Shown here: piece by piece, positions 38,159 to 48,832 of the stretch
Position numbering within the stretch: the stretch's first letter is position 1
Layout: each line of letters opens with the position of its first letter
Assembly: GCF_963678635.1 (NCBI RefSeq)
Contig: NC_087063.1
Span: 46,048,101 to 46,112,100, forward strand
DNA: 64,000 nucleotides
Reading direction: 5' to 3'
Origin: Symsagittifera roscoffensis
Lineage: Eukaryota; Xenacoelomorpha; Acoela; Convolutidae
The notes under the pieces: model-generated
What the model saw: the letters and a program-made list of their open reading frames with translations, nothing else
Database searches by the model: none
Told to the model about the DNA's origin: nothing
Translations under genes and position numbers: made by a program

Positions 38159-38159
38159 T

Positions 38160-40760
38160 CAAAAAATCAAAAGATTAGGTTCGAATCAGAAGGTTATGCA
38201 AGAAAAATAATAAGCACGGAATGATCAGTTGCTATCCCTAATAGTACAGAAATCTCCAACCAAATTTAAATCTACAAAAAAACTCTACTGTTTGGATTTT
38301 TTTTTGCAATTTTTAATCAATATTTTATTTGAAAACTTCTCTGTTCAATTAGTTCAAATCAGTGTTCTAGAAGAAAGAAGAGGAGTTTTGATCATGCATC
38401 AAAAACTATTATCAAACTGAAATTTAGGCTTTTTCGGGTTAACAATTTGTTTAAAGGAATCACTTGAATCACTTGTATCCTGGCTCACAACGGATTCAAA
38501 CTTCTTTGCGATCCCGGCCTACTTAGCCCGGAAGCAACAAATGTGCCTGGGGCGGCAGAATTACTGAGATATAATCTGTATTAATTTGATAATTATAGAT
38601 ATAATTATTTGTCTGCTTACCTGTTACCGGCTTATTTTTCACATCTTGGACCTGTTTTTTTTTGCTGCGCTCATTTTTGATTGTTGTTTTTAGTCTTTGA
38701 TTTATTCCTCCAGTTTGTAGTTTTACTTACCTTGACTTCTTTTTTTCTTTTTTATTTTGTACGCTTTACAAAAAATCTTCGGCCGAATTCCTCGGCCTAA
38801 AATAATCGAAAAACTCCCTGTCACAGCGACTAAGCTCGAATTTTTTTTTACACATATATTTTTGACCCTCGGATTAAACAAATTTTTGATTTTAACCGTT
38901 TTTCTAACTTTTTGAATGTTCTCGAAAACTACCCTGCCATATTTGAGATTTGGTTCAATTCAAAGAACAGGTTGTGGGAAACTCATTTGCTCATGCAATT
39001 ACTCCCAAATTTTCTGACACCAAAAATTATGGCCCTCGGGAAATTATTTTTTGCCGGTTTTTTTATAAGTTTATGAAATCTTTCTAGAACTACTCTTCAA
39101 ATCTGAGATTTTGAGCTTATTAAAAATTACATTTTGATTGAAACCTTTCTGAATAAGCTGATACGCCGTATTTTCCTCACAAAAAGCTATGATTATCGGA
39201 GATGTCAAAATGTTGATTGGTTGACCAATTTGTAGACTTTTCTCGCGAACTATCCTCCCAAATCTGATATCATAGGTTTAATTGCAACAACATGTTGTTA
39301 AATGATTACCTTGATAACTGGTAATGCCCAGTTTGCTTAAGAAAAATTTTGTAGCTTTCAAATAAGTCGAAGTTTTGAAAGTTTGACAGGTTTTGAAATT
39401 TTTCGACTTTACGCGAAAACTACCATGCTAATTCTTAGGTTGTGTTCAATCGAGAAGCCCAGTTTTGGAAATTTTTCTGCTAAAGCGACCTCAACTTTCT
39501 CTATGCAGAAAAAAGCATGGATTTTGGAAACGGTTTTGACCATTTTTTAGAATGTTTTGATTTTTCTTAAGATTCACACAATTGAACCTGAGATGAATGT
39601 TGTGGTGAACTTTCTGAAATGAAAACTGAAAGAGCCGGTTGCGCTAATATTTTTGTAAGATAATTGTTCTTCTTTTGTTGAAAACAATAATCTCAAAAAT
39701 GTTTTACTCTTCTCACTATTTTAGTTGAAAAAAAAACCAATGTTTTAGGCAAAATCCAATTTTTGAAATCACGTTTTTTGTGCCGCATCAGTATGGCAAC
39801 TTCATTCAATCTCGAAAATATACCTCCAGCTTTAGCTGGGCCCCTAGAAAGACTTTTTTTTTAATATATTGATGCTGAATAGACTCTCTTATACAGACTT
39901 TTGGAAGTTTAAGAAGAATTTTGATTAATTGTGTAAGATAATTTTTCATAAAACTTCTTATCAATTATTTTGGTAGGTAGCGTTTTTCTTGATTAATTGA
40001 AAAAAAAAACAGAAAGGCTTATTTTTGGGTTAAAACTTTGAAGGAAAAAATCGGGAAAATAATTGCACCATATTATTTTAGGTGAAATTTTAAGAAACTT
40101 CGTTCTCTTCAAAGTTTGTCTAATCTCAATCTAATTTAAGCAAGCGTTTGAATTTTCAAACTCTGTTTGTTTTGACCGAATAAACTAAGTCAGAACTAAG
40201 TTTTACTGGATTTTGTACAGTTTGCTGTTGCGATAGCTAATTGAGCTTGGAAATAAAACAAAGAAGACTGCTCGCATCAGGGCAACGCCCTGCATGATTT
40301 GAGAGCCTCTTAAGGTCTATGAAGCAGTAATAACATGAAAAAAAGAAATGTAATCAAATAAAACAAAAACTTTTTTTAACTTTGAGATTTTTGTGAAAAT
40401 AACCCCCCCCCCCCCCACACACGCCATATGAAGTAAAAAGTCATAGATGTCGCTCGCTCCTAGTAACAAATAAATTATGGCAAATAGCCTGCTTCAACTA
40501 ATTTGGAACGAGTTCTAAGACGGGTTAAATCTCCGCCAACGCGTTATAGGCCCGAAATATACCGCTCATAACTTTACAAAAAATAATCACGGGTGAATAT
40601 TTACTTCAAATTTAAGCTCAAGACAACAATACTTTTTGAATGGTATTTAAAAAAACTTGTCAAAAAAGGCTAGTTAAGAAGTCGATTTTTGTCTGAAGAA
40701 AAAAAAACCATTCCGAGCACAAATATTCCGTTAATTTCTTCACAATTGTCGAAACAAAAA
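38160..40760 (+). repeat. Tandem unit, copy 3, without MITE
   Basis: The copy begins inside the unit (AAAAAATCAAAAGATTAGG), so it lacks the MITE. It contains the shared body and the extra 480-bp block, and ends with the complete interspersed repeat up to about 40760, after which unique intron resumes. Confidence 0.82.
40240..40760 (+). repeat. Interspersed repeat segment in unit 3
   Basis: It has the same landmark order as at 37754, with a C tract at about 40403-40416, and ends in the fuller tail GAGCACAAATATTCCGTTAA. The tail is matched at 46870-46895. Confidence 0.75.
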
Positions 40761-42240
40761 TCCAAATAAGGTCTTTTATCCTTCGAGTTTTTTGTTTCAA
40801 AAGCATATCTCTAAATGCACTCGGTAAAACTAGACTAATTTGCTAATCAGATCAAGTTAAGGAATATCAGAGTATAGTTGATCTCTCAGTAACATTGCCT
40901 CTTCAAGTATTCCTCTGGATCTTTTAGGACAAAGGATGTAAGAGTAGTACTAAAATTGATATTAAAGACTAGGGAGTTGAACGAACTTACTATCCAAAAT
41001 AAATAAATAGATTAACACACAATCTACTTTATCTGAAATCACTCTTTGAGATAGTAATCCGAAATCATCTCATGCAAAGTTTCTCCTCAAGAAAAACAAA
41101 AATGTATTAGGATTGGGCAGGGTTTTTTTCTCAGGCAAAAAATTAAAAATTGAGATTCCGTAAAGAATTTACCAAACAAAACCTGGTGAATGAAGTTCAA
41201 ATCGAGCTACTCAGAAAAGTAATCTACTCTGAATTTAAACTTCACTTTAATCCGTAAATCATTCAACTTTTAAAAAAAAGTAACAAAAATAGCCAACTGA
41301 CAGTTGAAAAAAAGTAATGAACGCAAGTATGCATAATAAACACTTACTTTGCTTAAAAAAATCAACTTTCGAAATTTAAAGAAAAAAAGTAGATGCCCTT
41401 TAAGCTCTTTGAAGTTCTAGAACAATTTACGGTTGGCGCCTTTGTTGATAACATTAACTTGAAAAAACTGGATCAACAAGCAAAGTTTTTATTCCGCCGG
41501 AAATCTAGAAATTAAACTTTCCAAACTAGAAATCGTTCACGTTTTTTGCGCCATTTCCTCTTTCGTACTTAAAGAGTGCTATTTACGTCACTTTCAGCAG
41601 ATGAATTTCAATTGAATTCAAAAAGTGCAGATATACCTAAGTGCATTCATAAATGCATCAATATAAATGAATGCACATCAGTAGTTATTAGAGCATTTTA
41701 AGACTTTTCCTGATAAAAAAATCATCAAGACCTCTATAAGAATCTTCACAATGTTTCTTACTCTGTAAAATCTTCAGACATAATAGGAGTGTTTTCTATA
41801 ATAAGTTATCATAATAAACTTAAAAGGAAAGGTGTTTTAATTGCCGTTTTTTTTGCAAAAATTGCCGTAGTGTAAAATTAATAAAAAGGTTTTAATATGA
41901 TATCGCTCTAGACCCATCATATGAGGTTCCTTTTTTGCATGAAAAAACCAAACAGGGGTACTGGACACCAAATTAGAAGTGAAGAATGTCTATATAATTT
42001 TTTTCGCGTTTGAACCTTTCATTTTTTAAAACCTGAAAACAAAAAAGTCCACTTGGCATACAGTATAAACGGATTTTTCTCAAACTTTCTCAATCAAGGT
42101 TCAGCTTTGCTTCCAGCACGTAAAGAGTTAGTTTGTCGGACTGTAATTTGCTTTGTTATTCAACCTCCTAGATGGTTTTGGTAGTTAGATAATCGTTAAA
42201 GGGTCTTTAGGAGCGAGCGCGAAAACAAATATCCTCATAC
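40761..42240. other. Intron J-K, unique part next to exon J
   Basis: This is AT-rich sequence of about 1.5 kb. It begins on the gene strand with the strong donor of exon J (AACAG/GTATGAGG). I see no coding or repeat feature. Confidence 0.6.
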
Positions 42241-42763
42241 CTGTTGGACGCCTTCATTTCGCTGTCAATTCCCTCATCATTAGTATCGTCGTCTCCATCG
42301 TCATGCCCTAGTGTCGCAGATTGCTTCGAAATTTTCATGCTTCCATTCTCAGAAGCCTGTTCCGCTAGAGAAACTGAATCGATGATAGTTGACGACTGCT
42401 TTTTCGGATGACTTCTCAATAGCAAAGCCGCCAATCTTTTGTCACTTGAAACTTCGTCGTCGTCGTTTTCAGTTTTCCGTTGCATTCGTTTTCTTATCGA
42501 GCTCATTCGTTTTTTAGCAGCTGCAACTGTCGATATTTTAAAAACAGGTTTTTTATATTCTTGATTTTCGTTTAGAAACTCTTCTAAAATAGCCTTTTTG
42601 TTTCGTTCGGCTGTTGGCTCGGTCGGCTTGCTGATGAGAAATGGGGTCAACATGTGTTTGACCACTTCCACTAGGGTCAGTCGCATGCCTCCCTTCCATT
42701 CACTCTCAAGCAGTTTTTGCACACAGGGTTTGGCAATGAACTCTTTCAGGTCAACAAACGAGG
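42241..42763 (-). CDS. TRPM exon J: end of MHR4 and long charged linker
   Basis: The exon is 523 bp, with acceptor TGTTTGCAG and donor AACAG/GTATGA. It is phase 1 in and phase 2 out. The first 50 residues, DLKEFIAKPCVQKLLESEWK and following, match the conserved TRPM stretch near the end of the cytoplasmic region (pattern 'F.A...CQ..L...W.G..R'). The next 120 or so residues are charged linker with basic clusters (KKRMSSIRKRMQRK, possibly a membrane- or nucleotide-proximal basic patch; inference only) and acidic runs (DDGDDDTNDEGID). Such a long insertion before S1 is unusual for the family. Confidence 0.85.
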
Positions 42764-43104
42764 CTGCAAACATTTTATAACCTTTTTACCAGGTATGAAT
42801 TTTGAAACCTCTTGAGTTTTGAAGAAGCTTAGGAATTAAGGATTTAATATTGCGATTAATAAAACATTTCAAAAAGACCTTTTAGCTGATAATAACGGTA
42901 CGTCTCACTTTTTTAATGTCTAAATACTATTAATCCATTGACCCAATTAAATCTACAAAATGAAGCAATGTATTAGTTTGTTACAATTCAATGGAAAGTT
43001 TTTCATATACTATTGAAGTATATGAATATACATAAACTTAGTAACAATTGACGGATTAGTTGACGAAATCGGGAACTATGAATGGAAAAAAACTGGATAC
43101 GAAC
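42764..43104. other. Intron I3-J
   Basis: This is a 341-bp AT-rich intron flanked by a plausible donor (GACGTAG/GTTCGT) and acceptor. It contains a short imperfect inverted word pair around TATTGAAGTATATGAATATA. There is nothing else. Confidence 0.6.
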
Positions 43105-43216
43105 CTACGTCGACGATAGACTTGAAATCGGTAACTCTGCTTACTTCGCACAATAATTTCTCAGTGACTGACTGACTTGTTTTCCAATAGCAGTCAATAA
43201 GGCTCAAACTCAGTGT
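43105..43216 (-). CDS. TRPM exon I3: MHR4 segment
   Basis: The exon is 112 bp, with acceptor ATTTTTTAG and donor GTAG/GTTCGT. It is phase 0 in and phase 1 out, agreeing with exon J. It encodes LSLSLIDCYWKTSQSVTEKL and following, matching the TRPM pattern 'LA.ELLD.CY..DE..A..LL'. Joined to exon J it reads SIVDVA-SFVDLKEF, which fits the family's 'CL.LA.......F.A' segment. Confidence 0.7.
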
Positions 43217-43281
43217 CTAAAAAATAAATTTTTGCCAAACAAAGAAAAAGTAAACCAATTAATGTATTAATTTTAAATTAC

Positions 43282-43381
43282 CCTGAAGACATTTGAGTTC
43301 TCTTGCATTTCTGCTCGAGCTGAAACTTCGTTTTGAGGGAACATCGAAACCAACTCTTGGCACATTTAAAGCAGATTAGCC
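43282..43381 (-). CDS. TRPM exon I2 with a one-base frame break
   Basis: The interval is 100 bp between acceptor GTTTCTAG and donor TTCAGG/GTAATT. Entering in the phase left by exon I gives GLICFKCAK, similar to the family's 'ALxACK' motif. The TRPM-like continuation, ELVSMFPQNEVSARAEMQEN and following, is in the next frame, and only that frame leaves in phase 0 as exon I3 needs. A frame change of one base near 43350-43362 is required. This is either an assembly indel (the N gap is 0.7 kb away) or a real mutation. Confidence 0.55.
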
Positions 43382-43763
43382 CTAGAAACAATCAAAATGT
43401 AAAACCTAAAGTAGTGCCAATCCTGAAAAACGAAATCAATTTCAAACATCAACTTAATTTTTTTTAATAATTGTTTTTTTTCTGTATGATTAAAATATCT
43501 GAACAAAAAAACAGAACTGAAGCATAATTGACAGAAATGGTAAAAAACCAATTGGAAAACAGTTTTTTTTGTAGAAAAATAATTAGAAAAACGAAAAAGT
43601 ATATAAGTAAAAACTTAGAGCACTTTGAGCAGATGTTAATTGTCATGCAATTGAATTTAACAAAAATTTAAAAAATGAATGTGAATATACTTAGCTGATG
43701 ACGAATCAGCAAGAGATTAAAACATATGATAAATGAAGAAGAATTCAAAGATTCAAAACTTAC

Positions 43764-44105
43764 CTAAAATCACCGGATGGTGTGATTTTGTCCAGAAAAA
43801 CGAAGCGAGACTAATTTTATTAGTCAGCACCGCATACAAACACAGCTGAGCATAGGGATCCTCGAAGCACACAATTCGTCTTCTGGCTCCGGCCTGTTGT
43901 TGTTTCAAGGCCAGTTGTTTCGGTCGCAATCTAATACATGTGATGTTCTGCACCAGATGATAGATGTCTTTCAGTTTGTCAGTTGGGCCGTTTGCCTAAC
44001 TTGGCCGCCATGTACTTCTGCAGGGGAGGGAAGGATTCCAGTCCGTGCTCGTAAAGGTGGCCGAGTGCGTGAGCGCTGAGGTAGTGTTTAATGTCGAACC
44101 CGTAC
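43764..44105 (-). CDS. TRPM exon I: MHR3/4, cut by assembly gap, frameshifted
   Basis: The donor end is clear (TTTTAG/GTAAGT, phase 1). The 5' end disappears into the N run. The upstream part reads YGFDIKHYLSAHALGHLYEH, matching the TRPM 'NG.....FL....L..LY' segment. The downstream part reads KLKDIYHLVQNI, then RIVCFEDPYAQLCLYAVLTN and ASFFWTKSHHP, matching 'DP...L..WAVL..R..MA.FFW'. The two parts are in different frames: the first hits TGA at GKRPN, and the second has a TAG just upstream. A one-base change is therefore needed around 43980-43992. Confidence 0.75.
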
Positions 44106-44305
44106 NNNNNNNNNNNNNNNNNNNNNNNNNNNNNNNNNNNNNNNNNNNNNNNNNNNNNNNNNNNNNNNNNNNNNNNNNNNNNNNNNNNNNNNNNNNNNNN
44201 NNNNNNNNNNNNNNNNNNNNNNNNNNNNNNNNNNNNNNNNNNNNNNNNNNNNNNNNNNNNNNNNNNNNNNNNNNNNNNNNNNNNNNNNNNNNNNNNNNNN
44301 NNNNN
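44106..44305. other. Assembly gap (200 N)
   Basis: Exactly 200 unknown bases, probably a placeholder length. The gap hides the 5' part of exon I and perhaps the exon(s) for the family's ankyrin-like MHR3 segment, which I do not find elsewhere. Confidence 0.98.
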
Positions 44306-45799
44306 CAATCTTTTAAAATTTATCTAGTTTGAATAAGAATAAGTTTTTCCTCAACCCCTTCAAAAAGGCGAAAAAACTCTGGTCGAGGCCGGACTTTTTT
44401 CAATATTTTGATTTTAGGTGTGCTTACATTTAGGTGTGCTTAGGGTAATCAATGTGATCATAAAAAATTATGATGAACTACAGCTAGGATTTCAATTAGA
44501 AAGCAACATTTCATAGAATACTCGCGAAAACATTGACCGTAAATAGATCTTTCTTTGCTACTACTTTTATGCCATGGTATATGCGGTCAAAACAGGGATA
44601 CTAGATCAGCATTGGGTTAAACTTGTAGCACTGCTGTGGTAAATAATCAGGCGCCAATCACAAATCAATGAGCTCTCTAACAAGTAACAAAACATAGAAC
44701 CATCAGATGATTCTCCAAGGCTTTCAATGGTTTGTTGATTATAAATGTGATCCGATCACGGGGAGGAATTTGGTATTCGGGTGTGTGATCCGATCACCCT
44801 TGTGTAAAGAGGCTAAAAATTACACATCTCTAGCCGTTTTTGTTTTTTCAACTTTTTTTGTGTTCCATGCAAAATCAGGTACCACAAATAATCGGACTGG
44901 GTCGAATGATACATCTTATTAAAACCCTTCTAGTCGTGATTCAGAAAGATCTTTCAAACTTTTTTCGTAGTGTCGAGAAAAACCTGTTTAAAATGCTTGA
45001 TTTTTTTGTCTATTTTCGAGCGAGTGAAGCAATCGAGTAACGTTTCTTAGATGTGATTCTTCGTTGGCAAAAATTATCTTTCAAAAAAACTTCAAACTTT
45101 CAGTGCAAAAATATAATTAAAAATATTGAAAAAGTTTTCGAATTTTTTTTGTTTAATTTTTGAAGACCATTAGAATCGTTCATGACAAATTCACTTTTTA
45201 CGGGTTTGTATAGTTGTATCATCTCACGACGTACAAAAAAGACACTAATTTGAAGAAAAAAAGCTTTTTTTTCTGAAAATGTGGTCGGCACATTCTGCTT
45301 GCACAGCAATCGGCTATCCTTGTTTGGTTTTAATTCAGTTCCAAGATTAAATTGCTAGGCGGAACAAAACACAGACGTTACAAAAATTAAATTTCAGAAT
45401 TTTTAGCGGAAAAAAACTACTTTTGACAAGAGAAATGAGTTTTAATGAGTTTTCTCTAATAGGGTCATTTTTTATCGAAAACTCCTTTTCTTAAAAGATT
45501 CTTGAATTTCAAGAAATCTGTTGCGTGATAAATTCTTTGAACATCGTTGTTAAAAAAAGTTTGATAGAGTTTTTGAAATTCAAAAAAAGTATTTTGAACG
45601 TGAAAAAATGTTTTTGCTCCGAAATTCGAAAGCTGAAAATTTTTGTATCATTCCCTTTTGGATTTCTTGGGCTGATTAATACTTTCCAAATTTCTATTCG
45701 CTATGTATTAATAAGCAAAATTTTGCACTGTTTATCATAGCCAATTTTTTATACGGTTTTGTATTTGTCGACGCATTTGATTTTCTGAGCTGTTCAATA
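44306..45799. other. Intronic AT-rich sequence
   Basis: About 1.5 kb with no recognised exon or known repeat. GTGTGATCCGATCAC-type words repeat near 44746-44800 (TGTGATCCGATCAC twice). Confidence 0.5.
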
Positions 45800-46375
45800 T
45801 TAATGTAAGAAACATTTTTTGTGCTTTTTGTGACAATGTGTGATAACTATCATTAGGTTTTCATTAGCGATGATTTGGCACAAAAATCTAGAGTTTGCAA
45901 GTTTTGCATTTGAATTATGAAAATATCTACATTTTCATCGAACGTTTGGAAAATGTCATTAATTATTTTTTTGAAACTAAATAAGTTTTAAAAGTTCCAA
46001 AACTAAAAAAAGCTATCAAAAATTGATCAAAACTGAATGAGAACTAAATTCGATAACACTAGATTGATTTTTTTTCGTTCTGGTTTTGTGTCCGTGCTCT
46101 ACCCTGTACACCTTGACTCTTCTACGAAATTCTGTCACACCATGTAGCCGAAACTAGAAGCCTTTTTTCTGTAATTGAAACTTTAAAAAATCATTTACTT
46201 TACAAAAAATAACTAAAAACATTTTACAAACGTTCGATGAAGTAAAGATACTTTCAGAACTCAAATACAAAACACAGAAACGCTAAAATTAGCTGCAGTT
46301 TTATATCATTGTTATAGTAAATCTAATGATAGTTATCACACATTGTGACAAAAAATTACAAAAAACTTTGTTTTA
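45800..46375. repeat. Foldback element / long imperfect inverted repeat
   Basis: The left arm (about 45800-46000) holds TGACAATGTGTGATAACTAT and CATCGAACGTTTGGAAAATG. The reverse complement of 46180-46375 holds the same landmarks in the same order (CACAATGTGTGATAACTATC, then CATCGAACGTTTGTAAAATG). The arms of about 190 bp are diverged and flank about 170 bp of unpaired sequence. Transcribed as RNA it would form a long imperfect hairpin. It may be two copies of one repeat inserted head-to-head, or a foldback transposon. Confidence 0.75.
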
Positions 46376-46379
46376 CAGT

Positions 46380-46905
46380 AATTTCGAGCAACTCGTATCA
46401 AGGCGAAGCCCTGACCGATTCGACTGCTTTTTAAAGTCTATGGAGCAGTAATAACGTGAAAAAATTAAAGTAAAAAACTGAATTTTTTGTTAGTTTGAGA
46501 TTTATTTTGTAAAAACCATACCCCACACGTCATATTAAGAAAAAAGTAATAGATTTTGCACCTATTAACAAATCATTTATGGCATGCATATAAGCTACCT
46601 TCAAATAATTTGGAACGATTTATAAGACGGATTAAATCTCGCTTACGCATTAATAGCGCGAAATATTTATCAAGCGTTAATTGTCCCCAAATTGGCCAAA
46701 ATGGCCATCTTTAAACCCTCATTACTTTACGAAAAATAATCACAGGTAAAATATCTTTTAGAATTTAAGCTCAAGACAACAATAGTTATTGAATTACATA
46801 TTAAAAAGTTCCGTCAAAAATGGCTAGTTAAAATGTCGAAGTTTGTCTGAAGAAAAAAACCCACACCGAGCACAATTATTCCGTTACTTCCCTTACGAAA
46901 GTCGG
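46380..46905 (+). repeat. Diverged copy of the 'CACACGC' interspersed repeat
   Basis: Landmarks are CTCGTATCAAGGCGAAGCCC, TTTTTAAAGTCTATGGAGCA, CCCCACACGTCATATTAAG, AAATCTCGCTTACGCATTAA, TAAGCTCAAGACAACAATAG and GAGCACAATTATTCCGTTAC. It is the same family as at 29850 and in the tandem units. Confidence 0.75.
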
Positions 46906-47039
46906 AACAATGAACCAACAATTACAAAACGTTGACTATGAAAAGCAGTAGGTAGGCTTTGCTTGAATTTTGCCTGGACGCGAAGTTATTGCATTTTGTC
47001 TTGACGTCTGCTCAGTAGAAGAAAAACAATCAATCAGAC

Positions 47040-47108
47040 CAAAAAGATGTCGTCTTGTGCGGAATATTTACGAAGTGATGGGATGGATTCGAAGTTCAGT
47101 CGGAGTAG
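47040..47108 (-). CDS. Possible TRPM micro-exon G2
   Basis: A very good acceptor (long pyrimidine tract then CTCAG) precedes 23 open codons (LLRLNFESIPSLRKYSAQDD and following) in the phase left by exon G, before a weak donor TTTTTG/GTCTGA. There is no clear homology, though the family has variable sequence here. It might instead be non-coding. Confidence 0.3.
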
Positions 47109-47151
47109 CTGAGAAAAAAATTAAGTTTGGAAAAAATGCTGTGGAGCGGAC

Positions 47152-47342
47152 CTCGAATGGTTCTTTGGAGTAGAGGTTTGAAAGTAGCTTCCTCTTGTGC
47201 ATGGCCTCCATGAGTCTCATCACCTTCAACTGTTGGATCGGGGAGAGGATGACAGAGGGGGAGTTCTTGCTGGACATCCGGAAAGCATAGTACAGGATGT
47301 CTGTAGCTCCTCCGAGGCCTTCGCAGATCACAATGCCGATGC
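47152..47342 (-). CDS. TRPM exon G: SLOG end, MHR2
   Basis: It starts after acceptor TTTTATTTAG in the phase left by exon F. It encodes GIVICEGLGGATDILYYAF, matching the TRPM 'P.VV.DGSG.A.DIL.....' motif of the SLOG-like nucleotide-binding region. A helical segment follows (QQLKVMRLMEAMHKRKLLSN) equivalent to the family's 'I..CM....L..VF' repeat. The 3' end is uncertain: I chose TTCGAG/GTCCGC, but the frame stays open down to about 47068. Confidence 0.8.
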
Positions 47343-47870
47343 CTAAATAAAAACTGAATTCGATGCAGTATCAAAGGTAAGAATTTTCAATTTGTTTCTG
47401 GCTGATCTGTCGAAGGTAAATAAATTGAGTATCTGGTAATTATTCAAAGAATTTGTTATACTTCACGCTCAAAAGTATAATCTAAAACCTACAAATGCCC
47501 GGATTAAATTATACTGTGTGGTGTTATAAAATGATAGCAATATTTTCATCTGAATTCAAACTGACAGGAAACCGGTAGTGATGGTGTCCAGCAATCACTT
47601 GAGCTTTTGCAAGTAAGACATCAGCTTATATGCGCTCATGTCAACCCAAATAATTAACCTTCAGGTTGGGCCTCCCAGCAGCTTGACTAGAAAAGAAGTT
47701 AACCATATGCAAGGATAACGCAAATTGTGAAAAAAAGACAAATGACTTTTTCCCGTTGTGGGTCTATTTAGATGGCGGCAACGAGATTTTTACCAGTAAG
47801 TTGTCGAGAAACTTCCTTATACGTACTCTGTTCTGAATCTTTCCTCCGAGCATAAATATATGTAACTTAC
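47343..47870. other. Intron F-G
   Basis: This is a 528-bp AT-rich intron with a strong donor (AAGG/GTAAGT) and acceptor. I see no further feature. Confidence 0.7.
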
Positions 47871-48033
47871 CCTTGCACACAGCATTTGCAGCCCTCTCGA
47901 ACACATCGAAATCGCCCTTGAGTAGGATGAGGACTGTGGGGATGCCATACCCACTGAATCCAGTCACCGCCTCCTCCTCCGCCGCCCCTGCCAGCGTCTC
48001 CTCAACCGCACTCCGCACAAACACTTCCTGCCC
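47871..48033 (-). CDS. TRPM exon F: SLOG region
   Basis: The exon is 163 bp, with acceptor TTGATAG and donor AAGG/GTAAGT. It is phase 0 in and phase 1 out, consistent with exons E and G. It encodes FVRSAVEETLAGAAEE, then GYGIPTVLILLKGDFDVFER, which corresponds to the family pattern 'E..FR..LE..IS......G.PVV.LV.EGG...I'. In TRPM2 this region binds ADP-ribose; no binding residue can be assigned here by eye. Confidence 0.85.
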
Positions 48034-48292
48034 CTATCAACACTCTACAATTCAAAATAGGATATAGGCAATGGCATTTTTTCTATGGAAATTTTGAGCA
48101 ATTTAATAACTTTTTTGTGAAATTTTCACATCTGCTAGTTCGTTTATAAACTGCTTGTGACGTTGCATTGTAACTCTATTTGATATAACACTGAAATGCC
48201 ACGGTTGTCAATAACTAACTCAAAAACTCCATTGCCAGTTCGATTCGTGCACATAAATCGACGAGTTTGAGAATGAAAACACTGCTTCTGAC

Positions 48293-48450
48293 CTTTTTTC
48301 CTTTCAAGCCCCCCTCGATGCACAAGAAGTGGGAAATCATGGGGTTCAGACTGGGTTCGAACTCCAGCTCCGTGAGACTATTCTTCTGCACCACATACTC
48401 GCCAGTCACTCTGGGGTCCACGTACACCATCTGACCCAGCTTCTCGTGTC
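48293..48450 (-). CDS. TRPM exon E: SLOG region
   Basis: The exon is 158 bp, with acceptor TTTGTTTAAG and donor AAAAAAG/GTCAGA. It is phase 1 in and phase 0 out. It encodes GHEKLGQMVYVDP, then LEFEPSLNPMISHFLCIEGG, which fits the TRPM 'L...HTHFLLVD.G' strand. The family residues between the IG.A.W motif and this strand are shorter than usual. Confidence 0.82.
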
Positions 48451-48514
48451 CTTAAACAAAAACAAACTCCTAGAAAGTCAGCCTAGAACTTCATTTCATC
48501 GACACTGTTATAAA

Positions 48515-48802
48515 TGTTAAGATTCAGAGTTAGAGCAACTAGAATTAAGAGCTGGGGTTAGAGACTGAGATAGAATCTGAGGTTTGAACTGAGGATTGAG
48601 AAGAGGTAGTGATTGTTGAAGAATGAATTGAAACAAGTGAATATAAATGACATGACAAACTAAGCATCACAAAAGTACCAGTTAATTATAATTACAGACT
48701 ACTTAAATAGTTTGAGATCACTAGTTGACCTTGTCTGACTTTATTCAGTTTTGATAATGATTCAATTAATCTGTCTGACCTTGAGATGGTCTGACCTCAA
48801 CG
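48515..48802 (-). repeat. copia 3' LTR
   Basis: This 288-bp repeat matches 53134-53419 with about 90% identity by eye. On the element's strand it is preceded by a purine tract (GAGTGGGGGCG, 48801-48811), the plus-strand priming site. Its first dinucleotide is CG instead of TG. The flanking 5 bp, ATAAA (48510-48514), resembles ATAAG after the other LTR. Confidence 0.92.
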
Positions 48803-48832
48803 CCCCCACTCAGGCTGAATTGGCTTTGTCCA

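Larger units (their letters stand above)
35141..38159 (+). repeat. Tandem unit, copy 2
   Basis: The copy runs from the truncated MITE through the shared body to an additional block (about 37393-37870) also present in copy 3. It ends within AAACTTGTCAAAAAA, where it is spliced to the internal word AAAAAATCAAAAGATTAGG of the next copy. That junction shares a short A-rich microhomology. Confidence 0.82.

Noticed and set aside
46970-47173. Plus-strand 67-codon frame
   Set aside because: It is antisense to the TRPM exon G/G2 region, with no independent support.
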